A stretch of 64,000 nt of DNA from Acidovorax sp. Leaf78 (GCF_001422735.1 NZ_LMLZ01000025.1:680-64679), one strand, 5' to 3'; shown: positions 41,683-50,989, counted from the first letter of the stretch. The notes: generated by a model not told the origin, from the sequence alone. Translations and numbers: made by a program.

Positions 41683-43071
41683 TCAGTCGCGCGTGACGCG
41701 CAGCACTTCTTCCCGGCTGGTGATGCCCGCGGCGATGAGGCGTTCCGCATCGTCGCGCATCAGCGCCATGCCGTCGGCCATGGCGGCAGTGCGGATGTCG
41801 GCTTCGGATGCCTGGTTGTGGATCTGCGCGCGGATGGCGTCGTTGGTCACCAGCAGCTCGAACACGCCGGTGCGGCCCGTGTAGCCCGTCTGGCCACAGT
41901 GCTCGCAGCCGCTGCCGTGGCAGTGGCTGCAGTACTTGCGCACCAGCCGCTGCGCCAGCACGCCCAGCAGCGACGACGACAGCAGAAAGGGCTCCACGCC
42001 CATGTCCGTCAGCCGCGTCACCGCGCTGGCCGCGTCGTTGGTGTGCAGCGTGGCCAGCACCAGGTGGCCCGTCAGCGAGGCCTGGATGGCGATCTGCGCG
42101 GTCTCGAAGTCGCGGATTTCACCGATCATGATGATGTCCGGGTCCTGCCGCAGGATGGCGCGCAGGGCCTTGGCAAAGGTCAGCTCGATCTTGCTGTTGA
42201 CCTGCGTCTGGCCCACGCCCGGCAGCTCGTACTCGATGGGGTCTTCCACCGTCATGATGTTGTTGCGCGTGGCGTCCAGGCGCCCCAGGCCCGCATACAG
42301 CGTGGTCGTCTTGCCCGAGCCCGTGGGCCCGGTCACGAGGATGATGCCGTGCGGCTGCGAGATCAGGCCTTCGAAGCGGCGCAGGGTGTCGCCCTGCATG
42401 CCCACGGCTTCCAGGCTCAGCTTGCTTTCGCTCTTGTCCAAGAGGCGCAGCACGGCGCGCTCGCCATGGGCGCTGGGCAGGGTGGACACGCGCACGTCGA
42501 TGGCCCGCGTGCCCAGGCGCAGGCTGATGCGGCCATCCTGCGGCAGGCGCTTTTCCGAAATGTCGAGGTCCGCCATGATCTTCAGGCGCGAGATCAGCGC
42601 GGCGTGCAGCGCGCGGTTGGGCTGCACCACCTCGCGCAGCGTGCCGTCCACCCGAAAGCGCACGCTCGAGTGCCGCTCGTATGGCTCGATGTGGATGTCG
42701 CTCGCGCCGTCGCGCGCGGCCTGCGTGAGCAGGGCGTTGAGCATTCGGATGATGGGCGCGTCGCCGGCGGATTCCAGCAGGTCTTCCACCGCGGGCAGCT
42801 CCTGCATCATGCGCGAGAGGTCGGCATCGCTCTCGACCTCGCTCACCACCGTGGCGGCGCTCGATTCGCTGTGCGAGTACGCGGCGCTGATGCGCTGCGC
42901 CAGGCCCGGCGCGTCCAGCGGCAGCAACTGCTGCACCGCGTGCTTGCGCAGCACTTCGGACAGCGCGCCAGCGTCGGGGGCCGGGCCGTGCCACAGCACC
43001 AGCTGGTGGCCGTCATCCTCCAGCAGCAACTGGGCGGTGCGGGCAAAGGCGTAGGGCAGGGGGTGGCGCAT
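41683..43071 (-). CDS. gspE: Type II secretion ATPase GspE
   Basis: A 462-residue cytoplasmic hexameric ATPase that powers pseudopilus assembly. Walker A is VTGPTGSGKTTTLYAGL, the Asp box DPDIIMIGEIRD, the His box LATLHTNDAASA, and a tetracysteine zinc motif CSHCHGSGCEHCGQTG is present. The N-terminal N1E domain that contacts GspL is short. Last gene of the minus-strand gsp operon, 19 nt after gspD. gspF, which usually follows gspE, is not here. Confidence 0.96.
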   Translation of the reverse strand: MRHPLPYAFARTAQLLLEDDGHQLVLWHGPAPDAGALSEVLRKHAVQQLLPLDAPGLAQRISAAYSHSESSAATVVSEVESDADLSRMMQELPAVEDLLESAGDAPIIRMLNALLTQAARDGASDIHIEPYERHSSVRFRVDGTLREVVQPNRALHAALISRLKIMADLDISEKRLPQDGRISLRLGTRAIDVRVSTLPSAHGERAVLRLLDKSESKLSLEAVGMQGDTLRRFEGLISQPHGIILVTGPTGSGKTTTLYAGLGRLDATRNNIMTVEDPIEYELPGVGQTQVNSKIELTFAKALRAILRQDPDIIMIGEIRDFETAQIAIQASLTGHLVLATLHTNDAASAVTRLTDMGVEPFLLSSSLLGVLAQRLVRKYCSHCHGSGCEHCGQTGYTGRTGVFELLVTNDAIRAQIHNQASEADIRTAAMADGMALMRDDAERLIAAGITSREEVLRVTRD

Positions 43072-43090
43072 GGTGTGGGCGGTCCCTGGC

Positions 43091-45679
43091 TTACAGCGGC
43101 TGCGCCGCCACCGTGGCGTTCAGCGCCAGCTTGCCGCGCACAGTGGCTGCGGCAGCCTGGGCAGCCTCTTCGGTCGCATAGGGACCCACGCGCACGCGGG
43201 TGGCTGTGCCGCGGTTGGTCTCCACCGACTGCAGCGCCAGCGGCAGCGCCGAATTGCGCAGGCGGGCCATCGAGGCCATGGACTGCGCGTCATCGCCGAA
43301 AGTGCCGACGTTGACGTAGTACAGAGACACAGTGCTGCTCATCGGCGTGGTACCCGGCACGGGCTGCGCTGGCGGCGTCACTGGTGTCAGCTCTTGCAGC
43401 GGCGCAGGTACGGGCACGACGGATGGAGGGATAGGGGCTGGACGTGCCACGGGAGCCGCGCGCTCGGCCAGTGCCGGCAGCACTGGTGCCCCGGACACCG
43501 AGCCCATCACCAAGCTTGGTGCGGGCTGGGTGGAGTGTTGCAGCGCGCGGATGGCTTCGTAGCGGTCGACCACCAAGGCTTCGCTGGTGGCGTTGTCACG
43601 CACCACGATCGGCCGCAGGAAGATCATCAGGTTGGTCTTGCTGCGCTTGCGGTTCTCACTCTTGAACAGGTTGCCCACCACGGGCAGGTCGCCCATCACG
43701 GGGACCTTGTCTTCGCCCTGCGAGTAGGTGTCCTCCAGCAGGCCGCCGATCACGATGATGCTGCCATCGTCCACCAGCACGTTCGACTCCACCGAGCGTT
43801 TGCTGGTGCTGGGGCCGTTGACGTTGTTGCGGGTCGCATCGTCGATCTTGGAGATTTCCTGGTAGATCGCCATCTTCACGGTGCCGTTCTCGCCGATCTG
43901 CGGACGCACCTTGAGCATCAGGCCCACGTCCTTGCGCTCCACGGTGGTGAAGGGGTTCACCGTGCTGCTGCCGGTGGAGTTGGCGTACGAGCCTGTGACA
44001 AACGGCACGTTGGTGCCGATGAGGATCCGGGCCTCTTCGTTGTCCAGCGTCATGATGTTGGGAGTCGACAGCACGTTGGCATCGCCGCTGTTTTGAAGAA
44101 AGTTGGCCAGTGCGCCCAGGTAGTACTGACCATTGATGCGCGGCGCCAGGGCCAGGTTCAGGCCGCCGCCCAGGCCGGCCGCCGCCGTGGCGATGGTGGT
44201 GGCGTTGCCCGAAGCGATGGCCGCTGTCACGCCCAGGATGTTGGCTCCGGCAGCGCCGGAATTCGTGCCGATGACGCCCACGGTGCCATCGCCCTGCTTG
44301 CCCAGGATGCCCTGCCACTGGATGCCGAACTGCGCCACTTTGTTGGCCGCGACTTCGACGATCAGGCTTTCCACCAGCACCTGTGCACGCCGCCCGTCGA
44401 GTTGGTCGATCACGGCACGCAGCTGGCGGTATAGCGGCTCGGGCGCCGTGATGATGAGCGAATTGGTGGTGGGGTCCGCCTGGATCTGACCGCCGGTGGA
44501 CGGCTGGTTGTTGTTGGTGCTGGCGGTGCCCATGGTGTTGTTGCCACCGCCCAGCCCTCCGTTATTGCCGGCTGACAGGCCCGTACCCGTCGACAGCATG
44601 CTCCCGCTGTTGTTGCCGCCGCTCAGGCTGCCGCTCTGCGCAGCGGGGCTGCTGGCACCGCCGCCGACGGCGGCACCCCCCGAGCTGTTGCCAGTGCCCA
44701 TCGCCGCCATGGCAGCGCGCAGTGTGGTCGCGAGCTTGGTGGCGTCGGCGTTCTTGAGGTAGACCACATGGATGTTGCCCGTGGCCGCACTACTGCCGGG
44801 CACGGGTGCCTGGTCCAGCCGGTCCACCAGTGCGCGTACCTGCGCCACGCGGGCCGGGTTGGCGGCGCGCAGGATCAGCGAGTTGCTGCGCGGCTCGGCG
44901 ATCAGCGTGGTCTTGAACGACGTGTCCGATTGCCCCTGGCCAGCGGCCGGCACGCCAACGGCGGCACTGCCGCCGTCGATGAGGCGCGCCACCAGCGGCG
45001 CCAGGTCAGTGGCCACGGCGTTGCGCAGAGGGATCACCTCCACGTCGCTGGCGTTGGAGACGTCCATGGCCGCCACGATGCGTGCCAGGCGCTGCAGGTT
45101 GTCGGCGTAGTCGGTGATCACCAGCGAGTTGTTGCCGGGGTTCACGTTGATGGTGTTGTTGGGGCTGATCAGGGGGCGCAGCACGGGCACCAGGTTGGCC
45201 GCGTTTTCAAAGTTCAGCTTGAAGATCTGCGTGACGATCTGCCCGCCGCCGGGCGCGCTGCCGGAGCTGCCCTGCACCACGCTCACGCTGCCGCCCTGCA
45301 GCTTGGCGTCGGCCTCGGGCACCACCTTGTACAGGCCCGCCGCTTCGACCACGGTGAAGCCCTGCAGGCGCAGCGCGGCCAGGAACTGCTGGAAGGCCGC
45401 TGCCGGGGTCACGGCACGCTCGGTGACGAGGTTGAGCTGGCCCTTGACGCGGGGGTCGACCACCACGTTGCGGCCGGTGATGGTGGCCATGGTGCGGGCC
45501 ACGGCTTCGATCTCGGCGTTGGCAAAGTTCAGCGTGACCGGCTCGCCGGAGCGCACGCTGCCGGTGCGGGTGTCGATCGCGGTTTGTGCATTGATTTGGC
45601 CGCTGACGCAAGCCAGCAGGACGCTGGCAGCTATCGCTTTGAGAGCAAAATCGAGGCGGGGTGAGAGCAAGGAAGTCAT
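43091..45679 (-). CDS. gspD: Type II secretion secretin GspD with C-terminal SPOR-like domain
   Basis: An 862-residue outer-membrane secretin from ATG 45679 (4 nt after gspN); the frame is open upstream to 45727. A signal peptide ends near INAQ, though LLAC could be a weak lipobox. N0-N3 domains follow, with a Gly/Ser/Asn-rich insert in N3, then the secretin core (VPVMGDLPVVGNLFKS). After a Pro-rich linker (about 745-785), the last 75 residues (43091-43320) read YYVNVGTFGD ... RVRVGPYATEEAAQ, a SPOR-like fold that binds peptidoglycan in other proteins. Secretins usually end in an S-domain for a pilotin instead. The signal-peptide region contains a palindromic-element fragment. Confidence 0.95.
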   Translation of the reverse strand: MTSLLSPRLDFALKAIAASVLLACVSGQINAQTAIDTRTGSVRSGEPVTLNFANAEIEAVARTMATITGRNVVVDPRVKGQLNLVTERAVTPAAAFQQFLAALRLQGFTVVEAAGLYKVVPEADAKLQGGSVSVVQGSSGSAPGGGQIVTQIFKLNFENAANLVPVLRPLISPNNTINVNPGNNSLVITDYADNLQRLARIVAAMDVSNASDVEVIPLRNAVATDLAPLVARLIDGGSAAVGVPAAGQGQSDTSFKTTLIAEPRSNSLILRAANPARVAQVRALVDRLDQAPVPGSSAATGNIHVVYLKNADATKLATTLRAAMAAMGTGNSSGGAAVGGGASSPAAQSGSLSGGNNSGSMLSTGTGLSAGNNGGLGGGNNTMGTASTNNNQPSTGGQIQADPTTNSLIITAPEPLYRQLRAVIDQLDGRRAQVLVESLIVEVAANKVAQFGIQWQGILGKQGDGTVGVIGTNSGAAGANILGVTAAIASGNATTIATAAAGLGGGLNLALAPRINGQYYLGALANFLQNSGDANVLSTPNIMTLDNEEARILIGTNVPFVTGSYANSTGSSTVNPFTTVERKDVGLMLKVRPQIGENGTVKMAIYQEISKIDDATRNNVNGPSTSKRSVESNVLVDDGSIIVIGGLLEDTYSQGEDKVPVMGDLPVVGNLFKSENRKRSKTNLMIFLRPIVVRDNATSEALVVDRYEAIRALQHSTQPAPSLVMGSVSGAPVLPALAERAAPVARPAPIPPSVVPVPAPLQELTPVTPPAQPVPGTTPMSSTVSLYYVNVGTFGDDAQSMASMARLRNSALPLALQSVETNRGTATRVRVGPYATEEAAQAAAATVRGKLALNATVAAQPL
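45626..45647. repeat. Palindromic-element fragment in the gspD signal-peptide region
   Basis: On the minus strand, TGCTCTCAAAGCGATAGCTG then CC: the AT-rich flank and first arm bases of the element. It encodes LKAIAAS in the hydrophobic core of the signal peptide. Confidence 0.35.
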
Positions 45680-45683
45680 AGGG

Positions 45684-46493
45684 TCAACCCACGGTGATGA
45701 TGGAGCGCGCGCCGCTGCGCCGTCCAATGATGTTCAGAAGATTGGCCAGGGCCGCTTCGCGCTCGGGGGCGGCGCTGGCCTCGCCCGTGAAGCGCAGGCG
45801 CTGGCCCACCCATTGGCCCGAGCCGCTCAGCTGCAGGTGTCCGTCGAGCGTGCTCAGCGTGAGCGTGGGCACTTCGCCGCCCTGCACCGCCAGCCTGTAG
45901 CTGCCCATGGGGCGCAGGGTGGACAGGCGCGATGACATCGCCCGTGCGTCCAGTTGCGCCTGGCCTGCCAGCGCCATGCGGCCCGCGCTCCAGCGGGCGG
46001 TGAGGCCACGGGTCTGCAGCACCAGTTGGCCTTGGGGCTGCAGGGTGTTCCAGGGGGTGCCCAGCCCCGTCAGCACCGACGCGGGCCACAGGCTTTCGCC
46101 GTCGATCACGGTGAGCTGTGCACCGTACAGGCCCGCGCCGATCTGCAGTTGCAGCGGCTGGGGTGTGCAGCAGTCCGCATGGATCTGCGCGCGCAGGCCG
46201 CTGAAGCTGGGGCGTATGCGCCAGTCCAGGCGGCCGGGCAGGGCGGCGCGGTCTTGGCTGGCGCTGCCGCCGGTCAACACCAGTTGCGCCGACCCGGTCC
46301 ATACCGTGCCGCGCGCCTGCAGCAGCTGCACCTGCCCCCCGGTGGCGTCAGTCACGCTGTGGGCCAGCCACTGCGCCGGCGCAAACACCACCATGGCGGG
46401 CAATACGCCTGCCAGGGCGCCCGCCAGCGCCCAGCCCCAGGCAGAGCGGGGCGTTTGCGAAGCAGGTGGTCGGTGTCGGGAATAAGTGGCCAC
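45684..46493 (-). CDS. gspN: Type II secretion protein GspN
   Basis: A 269-residue bitopic inner-membrane protein of the type II system. One N-terminal transmembrane helix (about 20-42; ALAGALAGVLPAMVVFAPAQ) precedes a periplasmic beta-rich domain. The C-terminal GRRSGARSIITVG is the GspN signature. GspN is present in only some systems and its role is unclear. The gene lies between gspM and gspD in the operon. Confidence 0.9.
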   Translation of the reverse strand: MATYSRHRPPASQTPRSAWGWALAGALAGVLPAMVVFAPAQWLAHSVTDATGGQVQLLQARGTVWTGSAQLVLTGGSASQDRAALPGRLDWRIRPSFSGLRAQIHADCCTPQPLQLQIGAGLYGAQLTVIDGESLWPASVLTGLGTPWNTLQPQGQLVLQTRGLTARWSAGRMALAGQAQLDARAMSSRLSTLRPMGSYRLAVQGGEVPTLTLSTLDGHLQLSGSGQWVGQRLRFTGEASAAPEREAALANLLNIIGRRSGARSIITVG

Positions 46494-46541
46494 GGGGTTG
46501 GGGGGTGCGTTCAGTGCGTGAAGTCGTGCAGGCAGTGCTGG

Positions 46542-47105
46542 TCAGGGCTGGGCGGGCGGCAGGGCCAGGACCAGCGTGCCATCCCAGCGCGGCATGGCGC
46601 GGGCGCTGCCCAGCACCACGGGTGCTGCCGCCCCGTTGGGGGTTGCGGGTGCGGCCGCGGCGCTGCGTGCCAGGCGCGCCTCGATGGGCGCTGCGCGCGC
46701 ATTGCTGCGGGCCTGGGCCAGCCACTGGCCCAGCGCGTCGGCGGGGGCGCCCTTGAGTGTGACGGTGGCGCGGTCGCCGATGACATTGATCTGTGCCGTG
46801 TTGCCCAGGCGCTGCGCCAGTGCGGCACGCAGCGCACCCACCGAGTCGCCGCGCGTGTTGCGGGGGGTGGACTGCAGCTGCTGCGCTTCTGCGCGCAGGC
46901 TTTGCATCTGCTGAAGCTGGGCGTCGAGCTCTGCATGGCGCGCAGGGGCGGCGCGCAGCGTGGCCAGGGCCGGTGCCACGGCCACCCACCACAGCAGCGC
47001 GAACGCCACGAGACCGCCAGCGGCCAGCACCAGGGTCTGCTCGCGTGGGGCCAGGGTTTGCCAGCGGGCGCGCAGCGCGGCGCTGGACGACGGGCGGGTG
47101 CTCAT
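46542..47105 (-). CDS. gspM: Type II secretion protein GspM
   Basis: A 187-residue bitopic inner-membrane protein of the assembly platform, partner of GspL. A cytoplasmic N-terminus, a transmembrane helix (about 25-44; LVLAAGGLVAFALLWWVAVA) and a ferredoxin-like periplasmic domain (about 100-187) are visible. I chose ATG 47105, which overlaps the gspL stop by 4 nt; the frame runs far upstream inside gspL without homology. Confidence 0.92.
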   Translation of the reverse strand: MSTRPSSSAALRARWQTLAPREQTLVLAAGGLVAFALLWWVAVAPALATLRAAPARHAELDAQLQQMQSLRAEAQQLQSTPRNTRGDSVGALRAALAQRLGNTAQINVIGDRATVTLKGAPADALGQWLAQARSNARAAPIEARLARSAAAAPATPNGAAAPVVLGSARAMPRWDGTLVLALPPAQP

Positions 47106-48403
47106 GGTGCGCCTTTCGCAGTCGGTGGCAAGCGGCCTTCGGCGGCGCGCAGCAGCAGGCTGCCGTCGTCCACCCGGGCCTGGTAGCCCGCGGCCTGCAG
47201 GCTGGCAGACAGTGCGGTTTCTTCGTCCGGGCCCAGGGTCACGCCGCGCAGGCGTAGCTCGCCCGGGGTGTATTCGATGGCGGTGGGCTGGCGGCCGGCG
47301 GGCAGTGCTGCGCCCCCGGCGGCCAAGAGGGGCTCCAGGTCGCGGGTCGACACGCTGCCGGCGGCTTGCCGCAGCTGCGCCAGTTCGCGCTCCATCTGAA
47401 CCGGTGCGTCGACCACCACCTGCACCTTGGGGAAGGTCTGCGTCAGCGTGGAGCGCACGGCGGCCTGCTTGGCCACCATGGCCTGGCGCTCCTGCCAGGC
47501 CCAGGCATTGAGGCCCACCAGATGCGCCACCACCAGCAGCGCGGCGCCCCAGCGTGCGGCGCGCCATTGCGGCGCATGCAGCAGCGCGCTGGCCAGGCTG
47601 CCCGCCTTGCGCAGGGCGCGTGTGCGGCCGGTGCTGGCCAGGTCGAATTGGGCCAGGTCCCAGTCGCTGCGCGCGGCATCCAGCGCGCGCTGGCTGGCGG
47701 TGTGCAGTGCCACGCGCTGCCCCAGGGTGCGCTCGGCCAGCGCTGCCACGGCGGGCTCGGCACGCACCACCAGGGCATCGTCCTCGTCGCCGGGCGCAGG
47801 GGGTGTGCCGGGGGCGCCGGCGCGGGCCAGCGCCAGGGCCATGTTCGACAGGGGCAGCACGGCCACGCCTTGGCTTGGGCCCTGGCCGGTGAGCACCACG
47901 CACGCGTCTTCGGGGGTGCCCAGTGCGCACAGTTCGGGGCGGCCGCTGGCAGTGGGGCCGGGCGCGAATTCAGGCACCACGCGCGCCACGCGGCGGCCCG
48001 CGGCCTCCAGGGCCTGCAGGTTTTCGCGCAGCCAGGCGCGGTCGCACACGGCCACCCACAAAGGCTCGCCCGCCTGCGCGCCGGGCTGCAGCGCGAAATG
48101 CAGCTGGCTGGCGTCGTCCAGAAGGCGGTCTTCCAGCAGGCCGTCGAGCACCGAGCGCAGGCGCGGCGTCTGCTGGCCGGCACCGAGCGCGATGCCCGGC
48201 GGCAGTTGCACGCGTTGCCACGACAGCGCGCGCGCGGGCACCACGGCCACCACCTCGCCGCCGGGGCGCGTGGGTTCAGGCAGCAGGGCCGCCGGGGCGG
48301 TGGCGTGTCGGATGGCAGTGTGGCCGTCCGCCGTCAGCGTGTAGCTGTACTCGGTGGCGGGGCCCGGACGGGCCGGCGGCAGGAAAAGGATGAGGGTGCT
48401 CAT
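47102..48403 (-). CDS. gspL: Type II secretion protein GspL
   Basis: A 433-residue bitopic protein linking the cytoplasmic ATPase GspE to the platform. The cytoplasmic actin-like domain (about 1-270) is followed by a transmembrane helix (about 286-305; GAALLVVAHLVGLNAWAWQE) and a periplasmic ferredoxin-like domain (about 320-433). It overlaps gspM by 4 nt; 95 bp separate it from gspK. Confidence 0.92.
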   Translation of the reverse strand: MSTLILFLPPARPGPATEYSYTLTADGHTAIRHATAPAALLPEPTRPGGEVVAVVPARALSWQRVQLPPGIALGAGQQTPRLRSVLDGLLEDRLLDDASQLHFALQPGAQAGEPLWVAVCDRAWLRENLQALEAAGRRVARVVPEFAPGPTASGRPELCALGTPEDACVVLTGQGPSQGVAVLPLSNMALALARAGAPGTPPAPGDEDDALVVRAEPAVAALAERTLGQRVALHTASQRALDAARSDWDLAQFDLASTGRTRALRKAGSLASALLHAPQWRAARWGAALLVVAHLVGLNAWAWQERQAMVAKQAAVRSTLTQTFPKVQVVVDAPVQMERELAQLRQAAGSVSTRDLEPLLAAGGAALPAGRQPTAIEYTPGELRLRGVTLGPDEETALSASLQAAGYQARVDDGSLLLRAAEGRLPPTAKGAP

Positions 48404-48498
48404 GGAGGGGTTTTGCGGGCCATTTTAGAGGGCGGACTTGACACTGTCGGGCCAACGCCGCCCAGGTGTCTCCAATCCGCTGCGTCTGGGCGCGGGTT

Positions 48499-49584
48499 CT
48501 ATCGCGGCACCTGGGCCGTGCCGGGGCCGGATTCACGGTCGAAGGCCCCGCGTTCGCGCCACAGGGTGGTGACCTCGATGCCCTGTTTGCGGACCAGCGA
48601 GCGCTCGTCCACCATGGCATCGCCCAGCCGCAGCCGGCCGCGCACCTCGAAGTACGACGAGGCCACGGCCAGCGTGCTTTCGGGGATGTCGATGGTGGCG
48701 CCCAGCAGTTCGCGCACCTCGGACAGCGTGCGGAAGTGGCGCGACTCGCGGACCTGCAGGATCTTCTGGGCGCTGGCCATGTCGAGGCCGGCGATGGCCG
48801 CCAGCAGCACGTCGATGCCGGCCGTGTTGATGTTGACGGGAGTGTTGGGAGGCAACAACGACACATGGGGCGTGAGCGCAAGAACGGTGCTTTGCGACAG
48901 GCCCAGCCAGCCCAACTGCGTGATGGATGGCGGCATCAACGGGGCATTGCCGCTGTCTCCGCTGCCTGCAGCCTGGGCGCGCTGCATGCCGTCCACCAGT
49001 GCGCTCAGTTCCTGCTGCGGCAGGCCCAGCCGCTCGAACAGCCGCATGAATTGCCGCTGGCCCACGTCCTGCACCTTGCCGTTGACCACCAGGTTGGACA
49101 GGTTCAGCCGCCCCTGCGCGTCGGTGATCTGGCCCGAGAGGAACGCCTCTGTGGTGTCGGTGCTGGCATCGTCGACCTGGCTCACGTTCTTGTCGGCCGC
49201 CAGAAAGGTGGACAGGCGGGCCTCTTGCAGCGGCACGGCCCAGGGCTCGGCCAGGTGGTCCGCGCCGCCCGAGCGGCCGTCCTCGCGCAGGATCAGGCGC
49301 GAGAAGTCGAGCGAGCCGATGAGGATCCATGCCGACTGCACGCGCGCGCGCTCGGCCGTCTCGACCTCCACCGCCCGCCACTGCTGCCACATAGCCGACG
49401 CAGCGAACGTGGCCACGAGGGTGACGGTGAGCATGGCCAGCAGCAGCGCCGCGCCGCGCGCCTGGTGCAAGCGGCGCGCACCCGCCAGGGGCCGATGCCG
49501 CCGTGGGGCTGGGGTGACCTGCGCAGCGCACGGGGTGGCGCTGGCTGTGGGGCGAGCGGTGAGACCGCTGAGGTGGCCGGTCAT
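48499..49584 (-). CDS. gspK: Type II secretion minor pseudopilin GspK
   Basis: A 361-residue pseudopilin, the largest of the family, which caps the pseudopilus tip with GspI and GspJ. The prepilin cleavage motif ARG/AALLLAML lies at about residues 43-50, after an unusually long 44-residue leader. It lacks the Glu5 of other pseudopilins, as is normal for GspK. The large alpha domain with an SxxK-independent helix-hairpin-helix-like segment (SAQKILQVRESRHFRTLSEV) follows. ATGA overlap with gspJ. Confidence 0.93.
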   Translation of the reverse strand: MTGHLSGLTARPTASATPCAAQVTPAPRRHRPLAGARRLHQARGAALLLAMLTVTLVATFAASAMWQQWRAVEVETAERARVQSAWILIGSLDFSRLILREDGRSGGADHLAEPWAVPLQEARLSTFLAADKNVSQVDDASTDTTEAFLSGQITDAQGRLNLSNLVVNGKVQDVGQRQFMRLFERLGLPQQELSALVDGMQRAQAAGSGDSGNAPLMPPSITQLGWLGLSQSTVLALTPHVSLLPPNTPVNINTAGIDVLLAAIAGLDMASAQKILQVRESRHFRTLSEVRELLGATIDIPESTLAVASSYFEVRGRLRLGDAMVDERSLVRKQGIEVTTLWRERGAFDRESGPGTAQVPR

Positions 49585-50381
49585 GACCTGCCTCCGCCCA
49601 GCAGGGGGTTCACCCAGTCGCGCGTGAGCTGCCCGACCAGCGCCTGGCCCGGGGGCAGCGTGATCTGCAGGCGCACGCCGTCAGGGATGGCGGCCGTGGT
49701 GCTCTCGGCGGTGGTCGAGCCGCTGCTCGATTGCGCGTTGGACCAGGCACCGCCGCGGTAGTAGAAGATCTGCCAGTCCTGCAGCGGCAGCAGCGCCATC
49801 TCGTAGCGCCGCTCCGCGTCGCCAGGGGTGCGCGCCCACTGGGCGGCCAGCGCCCAGGCCTCTTGCCACTGAGCGCGCGTGCGCACCGGGGGCGATTGCC
49901 AGCGTACCCACTGGCCCGCGCCCTGCGCGCCGCGCAGCGTCCAGGCCACCACCAGCGCGCCCTCGTCGGGCACGGCACTGGTGCGGCGCGTCAGGCGCAG
50001 CACCTGGCCGTCCCAGTCGAGCGGCGTGGTGTTGGCAATCGGCATCAGTGCATCGAGGTCCGTGCCCCACTGGCCCAGGGACGACTGCAGCACCAGCATC
50101 TCATCGGCCCGCTGCCGCGTGATCTCCTGCGCCCGCACCATGCCATCGAGCCCGCGCCAGCTGAGGATGGCCAGCAGGCTCATCACCGCAATCGCGAGCA
50201 GCAGCTCGACCAGCGTGAAGCCGCGCGCAGTCTTCGAGGCCGATCTGCGTTGAGAAATACGGAACCGTTCACGTTGAGCTGATCCAAGCGCTGCGCGAGG
50301 CTTCGACAAGCTCAGCCCGAACGGTTTGGGCGTATGGGATACAGGGCCGCATGCAAGCGGCGCAGTGCAAGGCAAAGGCAT
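49581..50381 (-). CDS. gspJ: Type II secretion minor pseudopilin GspJ (start uncertain)
   Basis: A pseudopilin whose cleavage site is ARG/FTLVELLLAIAV; the mature part is 212 residues (F at 50217-50219), the usual size. The start is obscured: the first ATG upstream in frame is 50381, which gives a 266-residue protein with an improbable 54-residue leader coded partly by REP-like DNA (50264-50326). TTG 50309 gives a 30-residue leader. Neither has a good Shine-Dalgarno sequence. The frame is open to 50804 inside repeats. The stop overlaps gspK by 4 nt. Confidence 0.8.
   Translation of the reverse strand: MPLPCTAPLACGPVSHTPKPFGLSLSKPRAALGSAQRERFRISQRRSASKTARGFTLVELLLAIAVMSLLAILSWRGLDGMVRAQEITRQRADEMLVLQSSLGQWGTDLDALMPIANTTPLDWDGQVLRLTRRTSAVPDEGALVVAWTLRGAQGAGQWVRWQSPPVRTRAQWQEAWALAAQWARTPGDAERRYEMALLPLQDWQIFYYRGGAWSNAQSSSGSTTAESTTAAIPDGVRLQITLPPGQALVGQLTRDWVNPLLGGGRS
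50264..50326. repeat. REP-like inverted pair at the gspJ 5' end
   Basis: ACCGTTCACGTTGAGCT and AGCTCAGCCCGAACGGT form an imperfect inverted repeat (13 of 17 paired) around a 29-bp centre. The right half belongs to the TTCGACAAGCTCAGCCCGAACGG family also found at 147-214. Confidence 0.65.
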
Positions 50382-50590
50382 CCGTGGAACTGACTTCTCC
50401 AAGCCACCGGGTGCGCCCCCCCAACGGGTGGAAGGCGCAAAGCGAATCGGGAGCCCTGCCAACGTGAAGCTGCGTGCAGACGTCGCAACCGGCGCGGCGC
50501 AAGGCGAGGGCACCCGTGGAACTGGCTTTGCCAGGCCACCGGGTGCGTCCCCCCCACGGGGGGAAGGCGCGAAGCGACTCAGGGGGGGCA
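50369..50590 (-). repeat. Two dispersed-element copies between gspI and gspJ
   Basis: On the minus strand, CCCCCCTGAGTCGCTTCGCG begins the first copy (about 50500-50590) and a second (about 50369-50460) follows, each with the GGTGGCTTGG/GGTGGCCTGGC and GTTCCACGG blocks. They separate gspI from gspJ in an otherwise overlapping operon. Confidence 0.65.
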
Positions 50591-50989
50591 TTAATACCTT
50601 CCGATGATGGTCGAGACCCGCAGGATGGAGTTGTCCCCATCCAGCACCTGCGCATCCACCCGCCGAAAGCTCGGGTTGGGCGTGGGGCGCACGATCACGG
50701 CCACGGTGAGCTGCCGGCCCGCCTGCTCGCAGGTGAGCGTGCTGTCGCCCACGCTGGGCATCTGGCGCGACAGCCGGGCCTTGACCAGCTCGTTCTCGGC
50801 GCACAACTGGGCCAGCACGATGTCCGACTGGCGCAGCGCATTGCGCGTGAGGGCCGTGGTGGCCTGCAGGCCCGCCATGAGGGCGATGGCCACGATGCTC
50901 AGCGCGACGAGCACCTCGACCAGCGTGAAGCCCTGCTGGTGTTGCTGCGGCTGCGGGCGCCGTGCAACCTGCCTTGGATCGCCACTCAC
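50591..50989 (-). CDS. gspI: Type II secretion minor pseudopilin GspI
   Basis: A 132-residue pseudopilin. The leader MSGDPRQVARRPQPQQHQQG is cleaved before FTLVEVLVALSI, with Glu5 present. GspI forms the tip complex with J and K. It overlaps the gspH stop by 4 nt. The end at 50591 abuts a dispersed repeat. Confidence 0.93.
   Translation of the reverse strand: MSGDPRQVARRPQPQQHQQGFTLVEVLVALSIVAIALMAGLQATTALTRNALRQSDIVLAQLCAENELVKARLSRQMPSVGDSTLTCEQAGRQLTVAVIVRPTPNPSFRRVDAQVLDGDNSILRVSTIIGRY

Noticed and set aside
50382-50804. Upstream continuation of the gspJ frame
   Set aside because: It runs through dispersed repeats and antisense to gspI codons; no start signal, and the pseudopilin motif would be nearly 200 residues inside.
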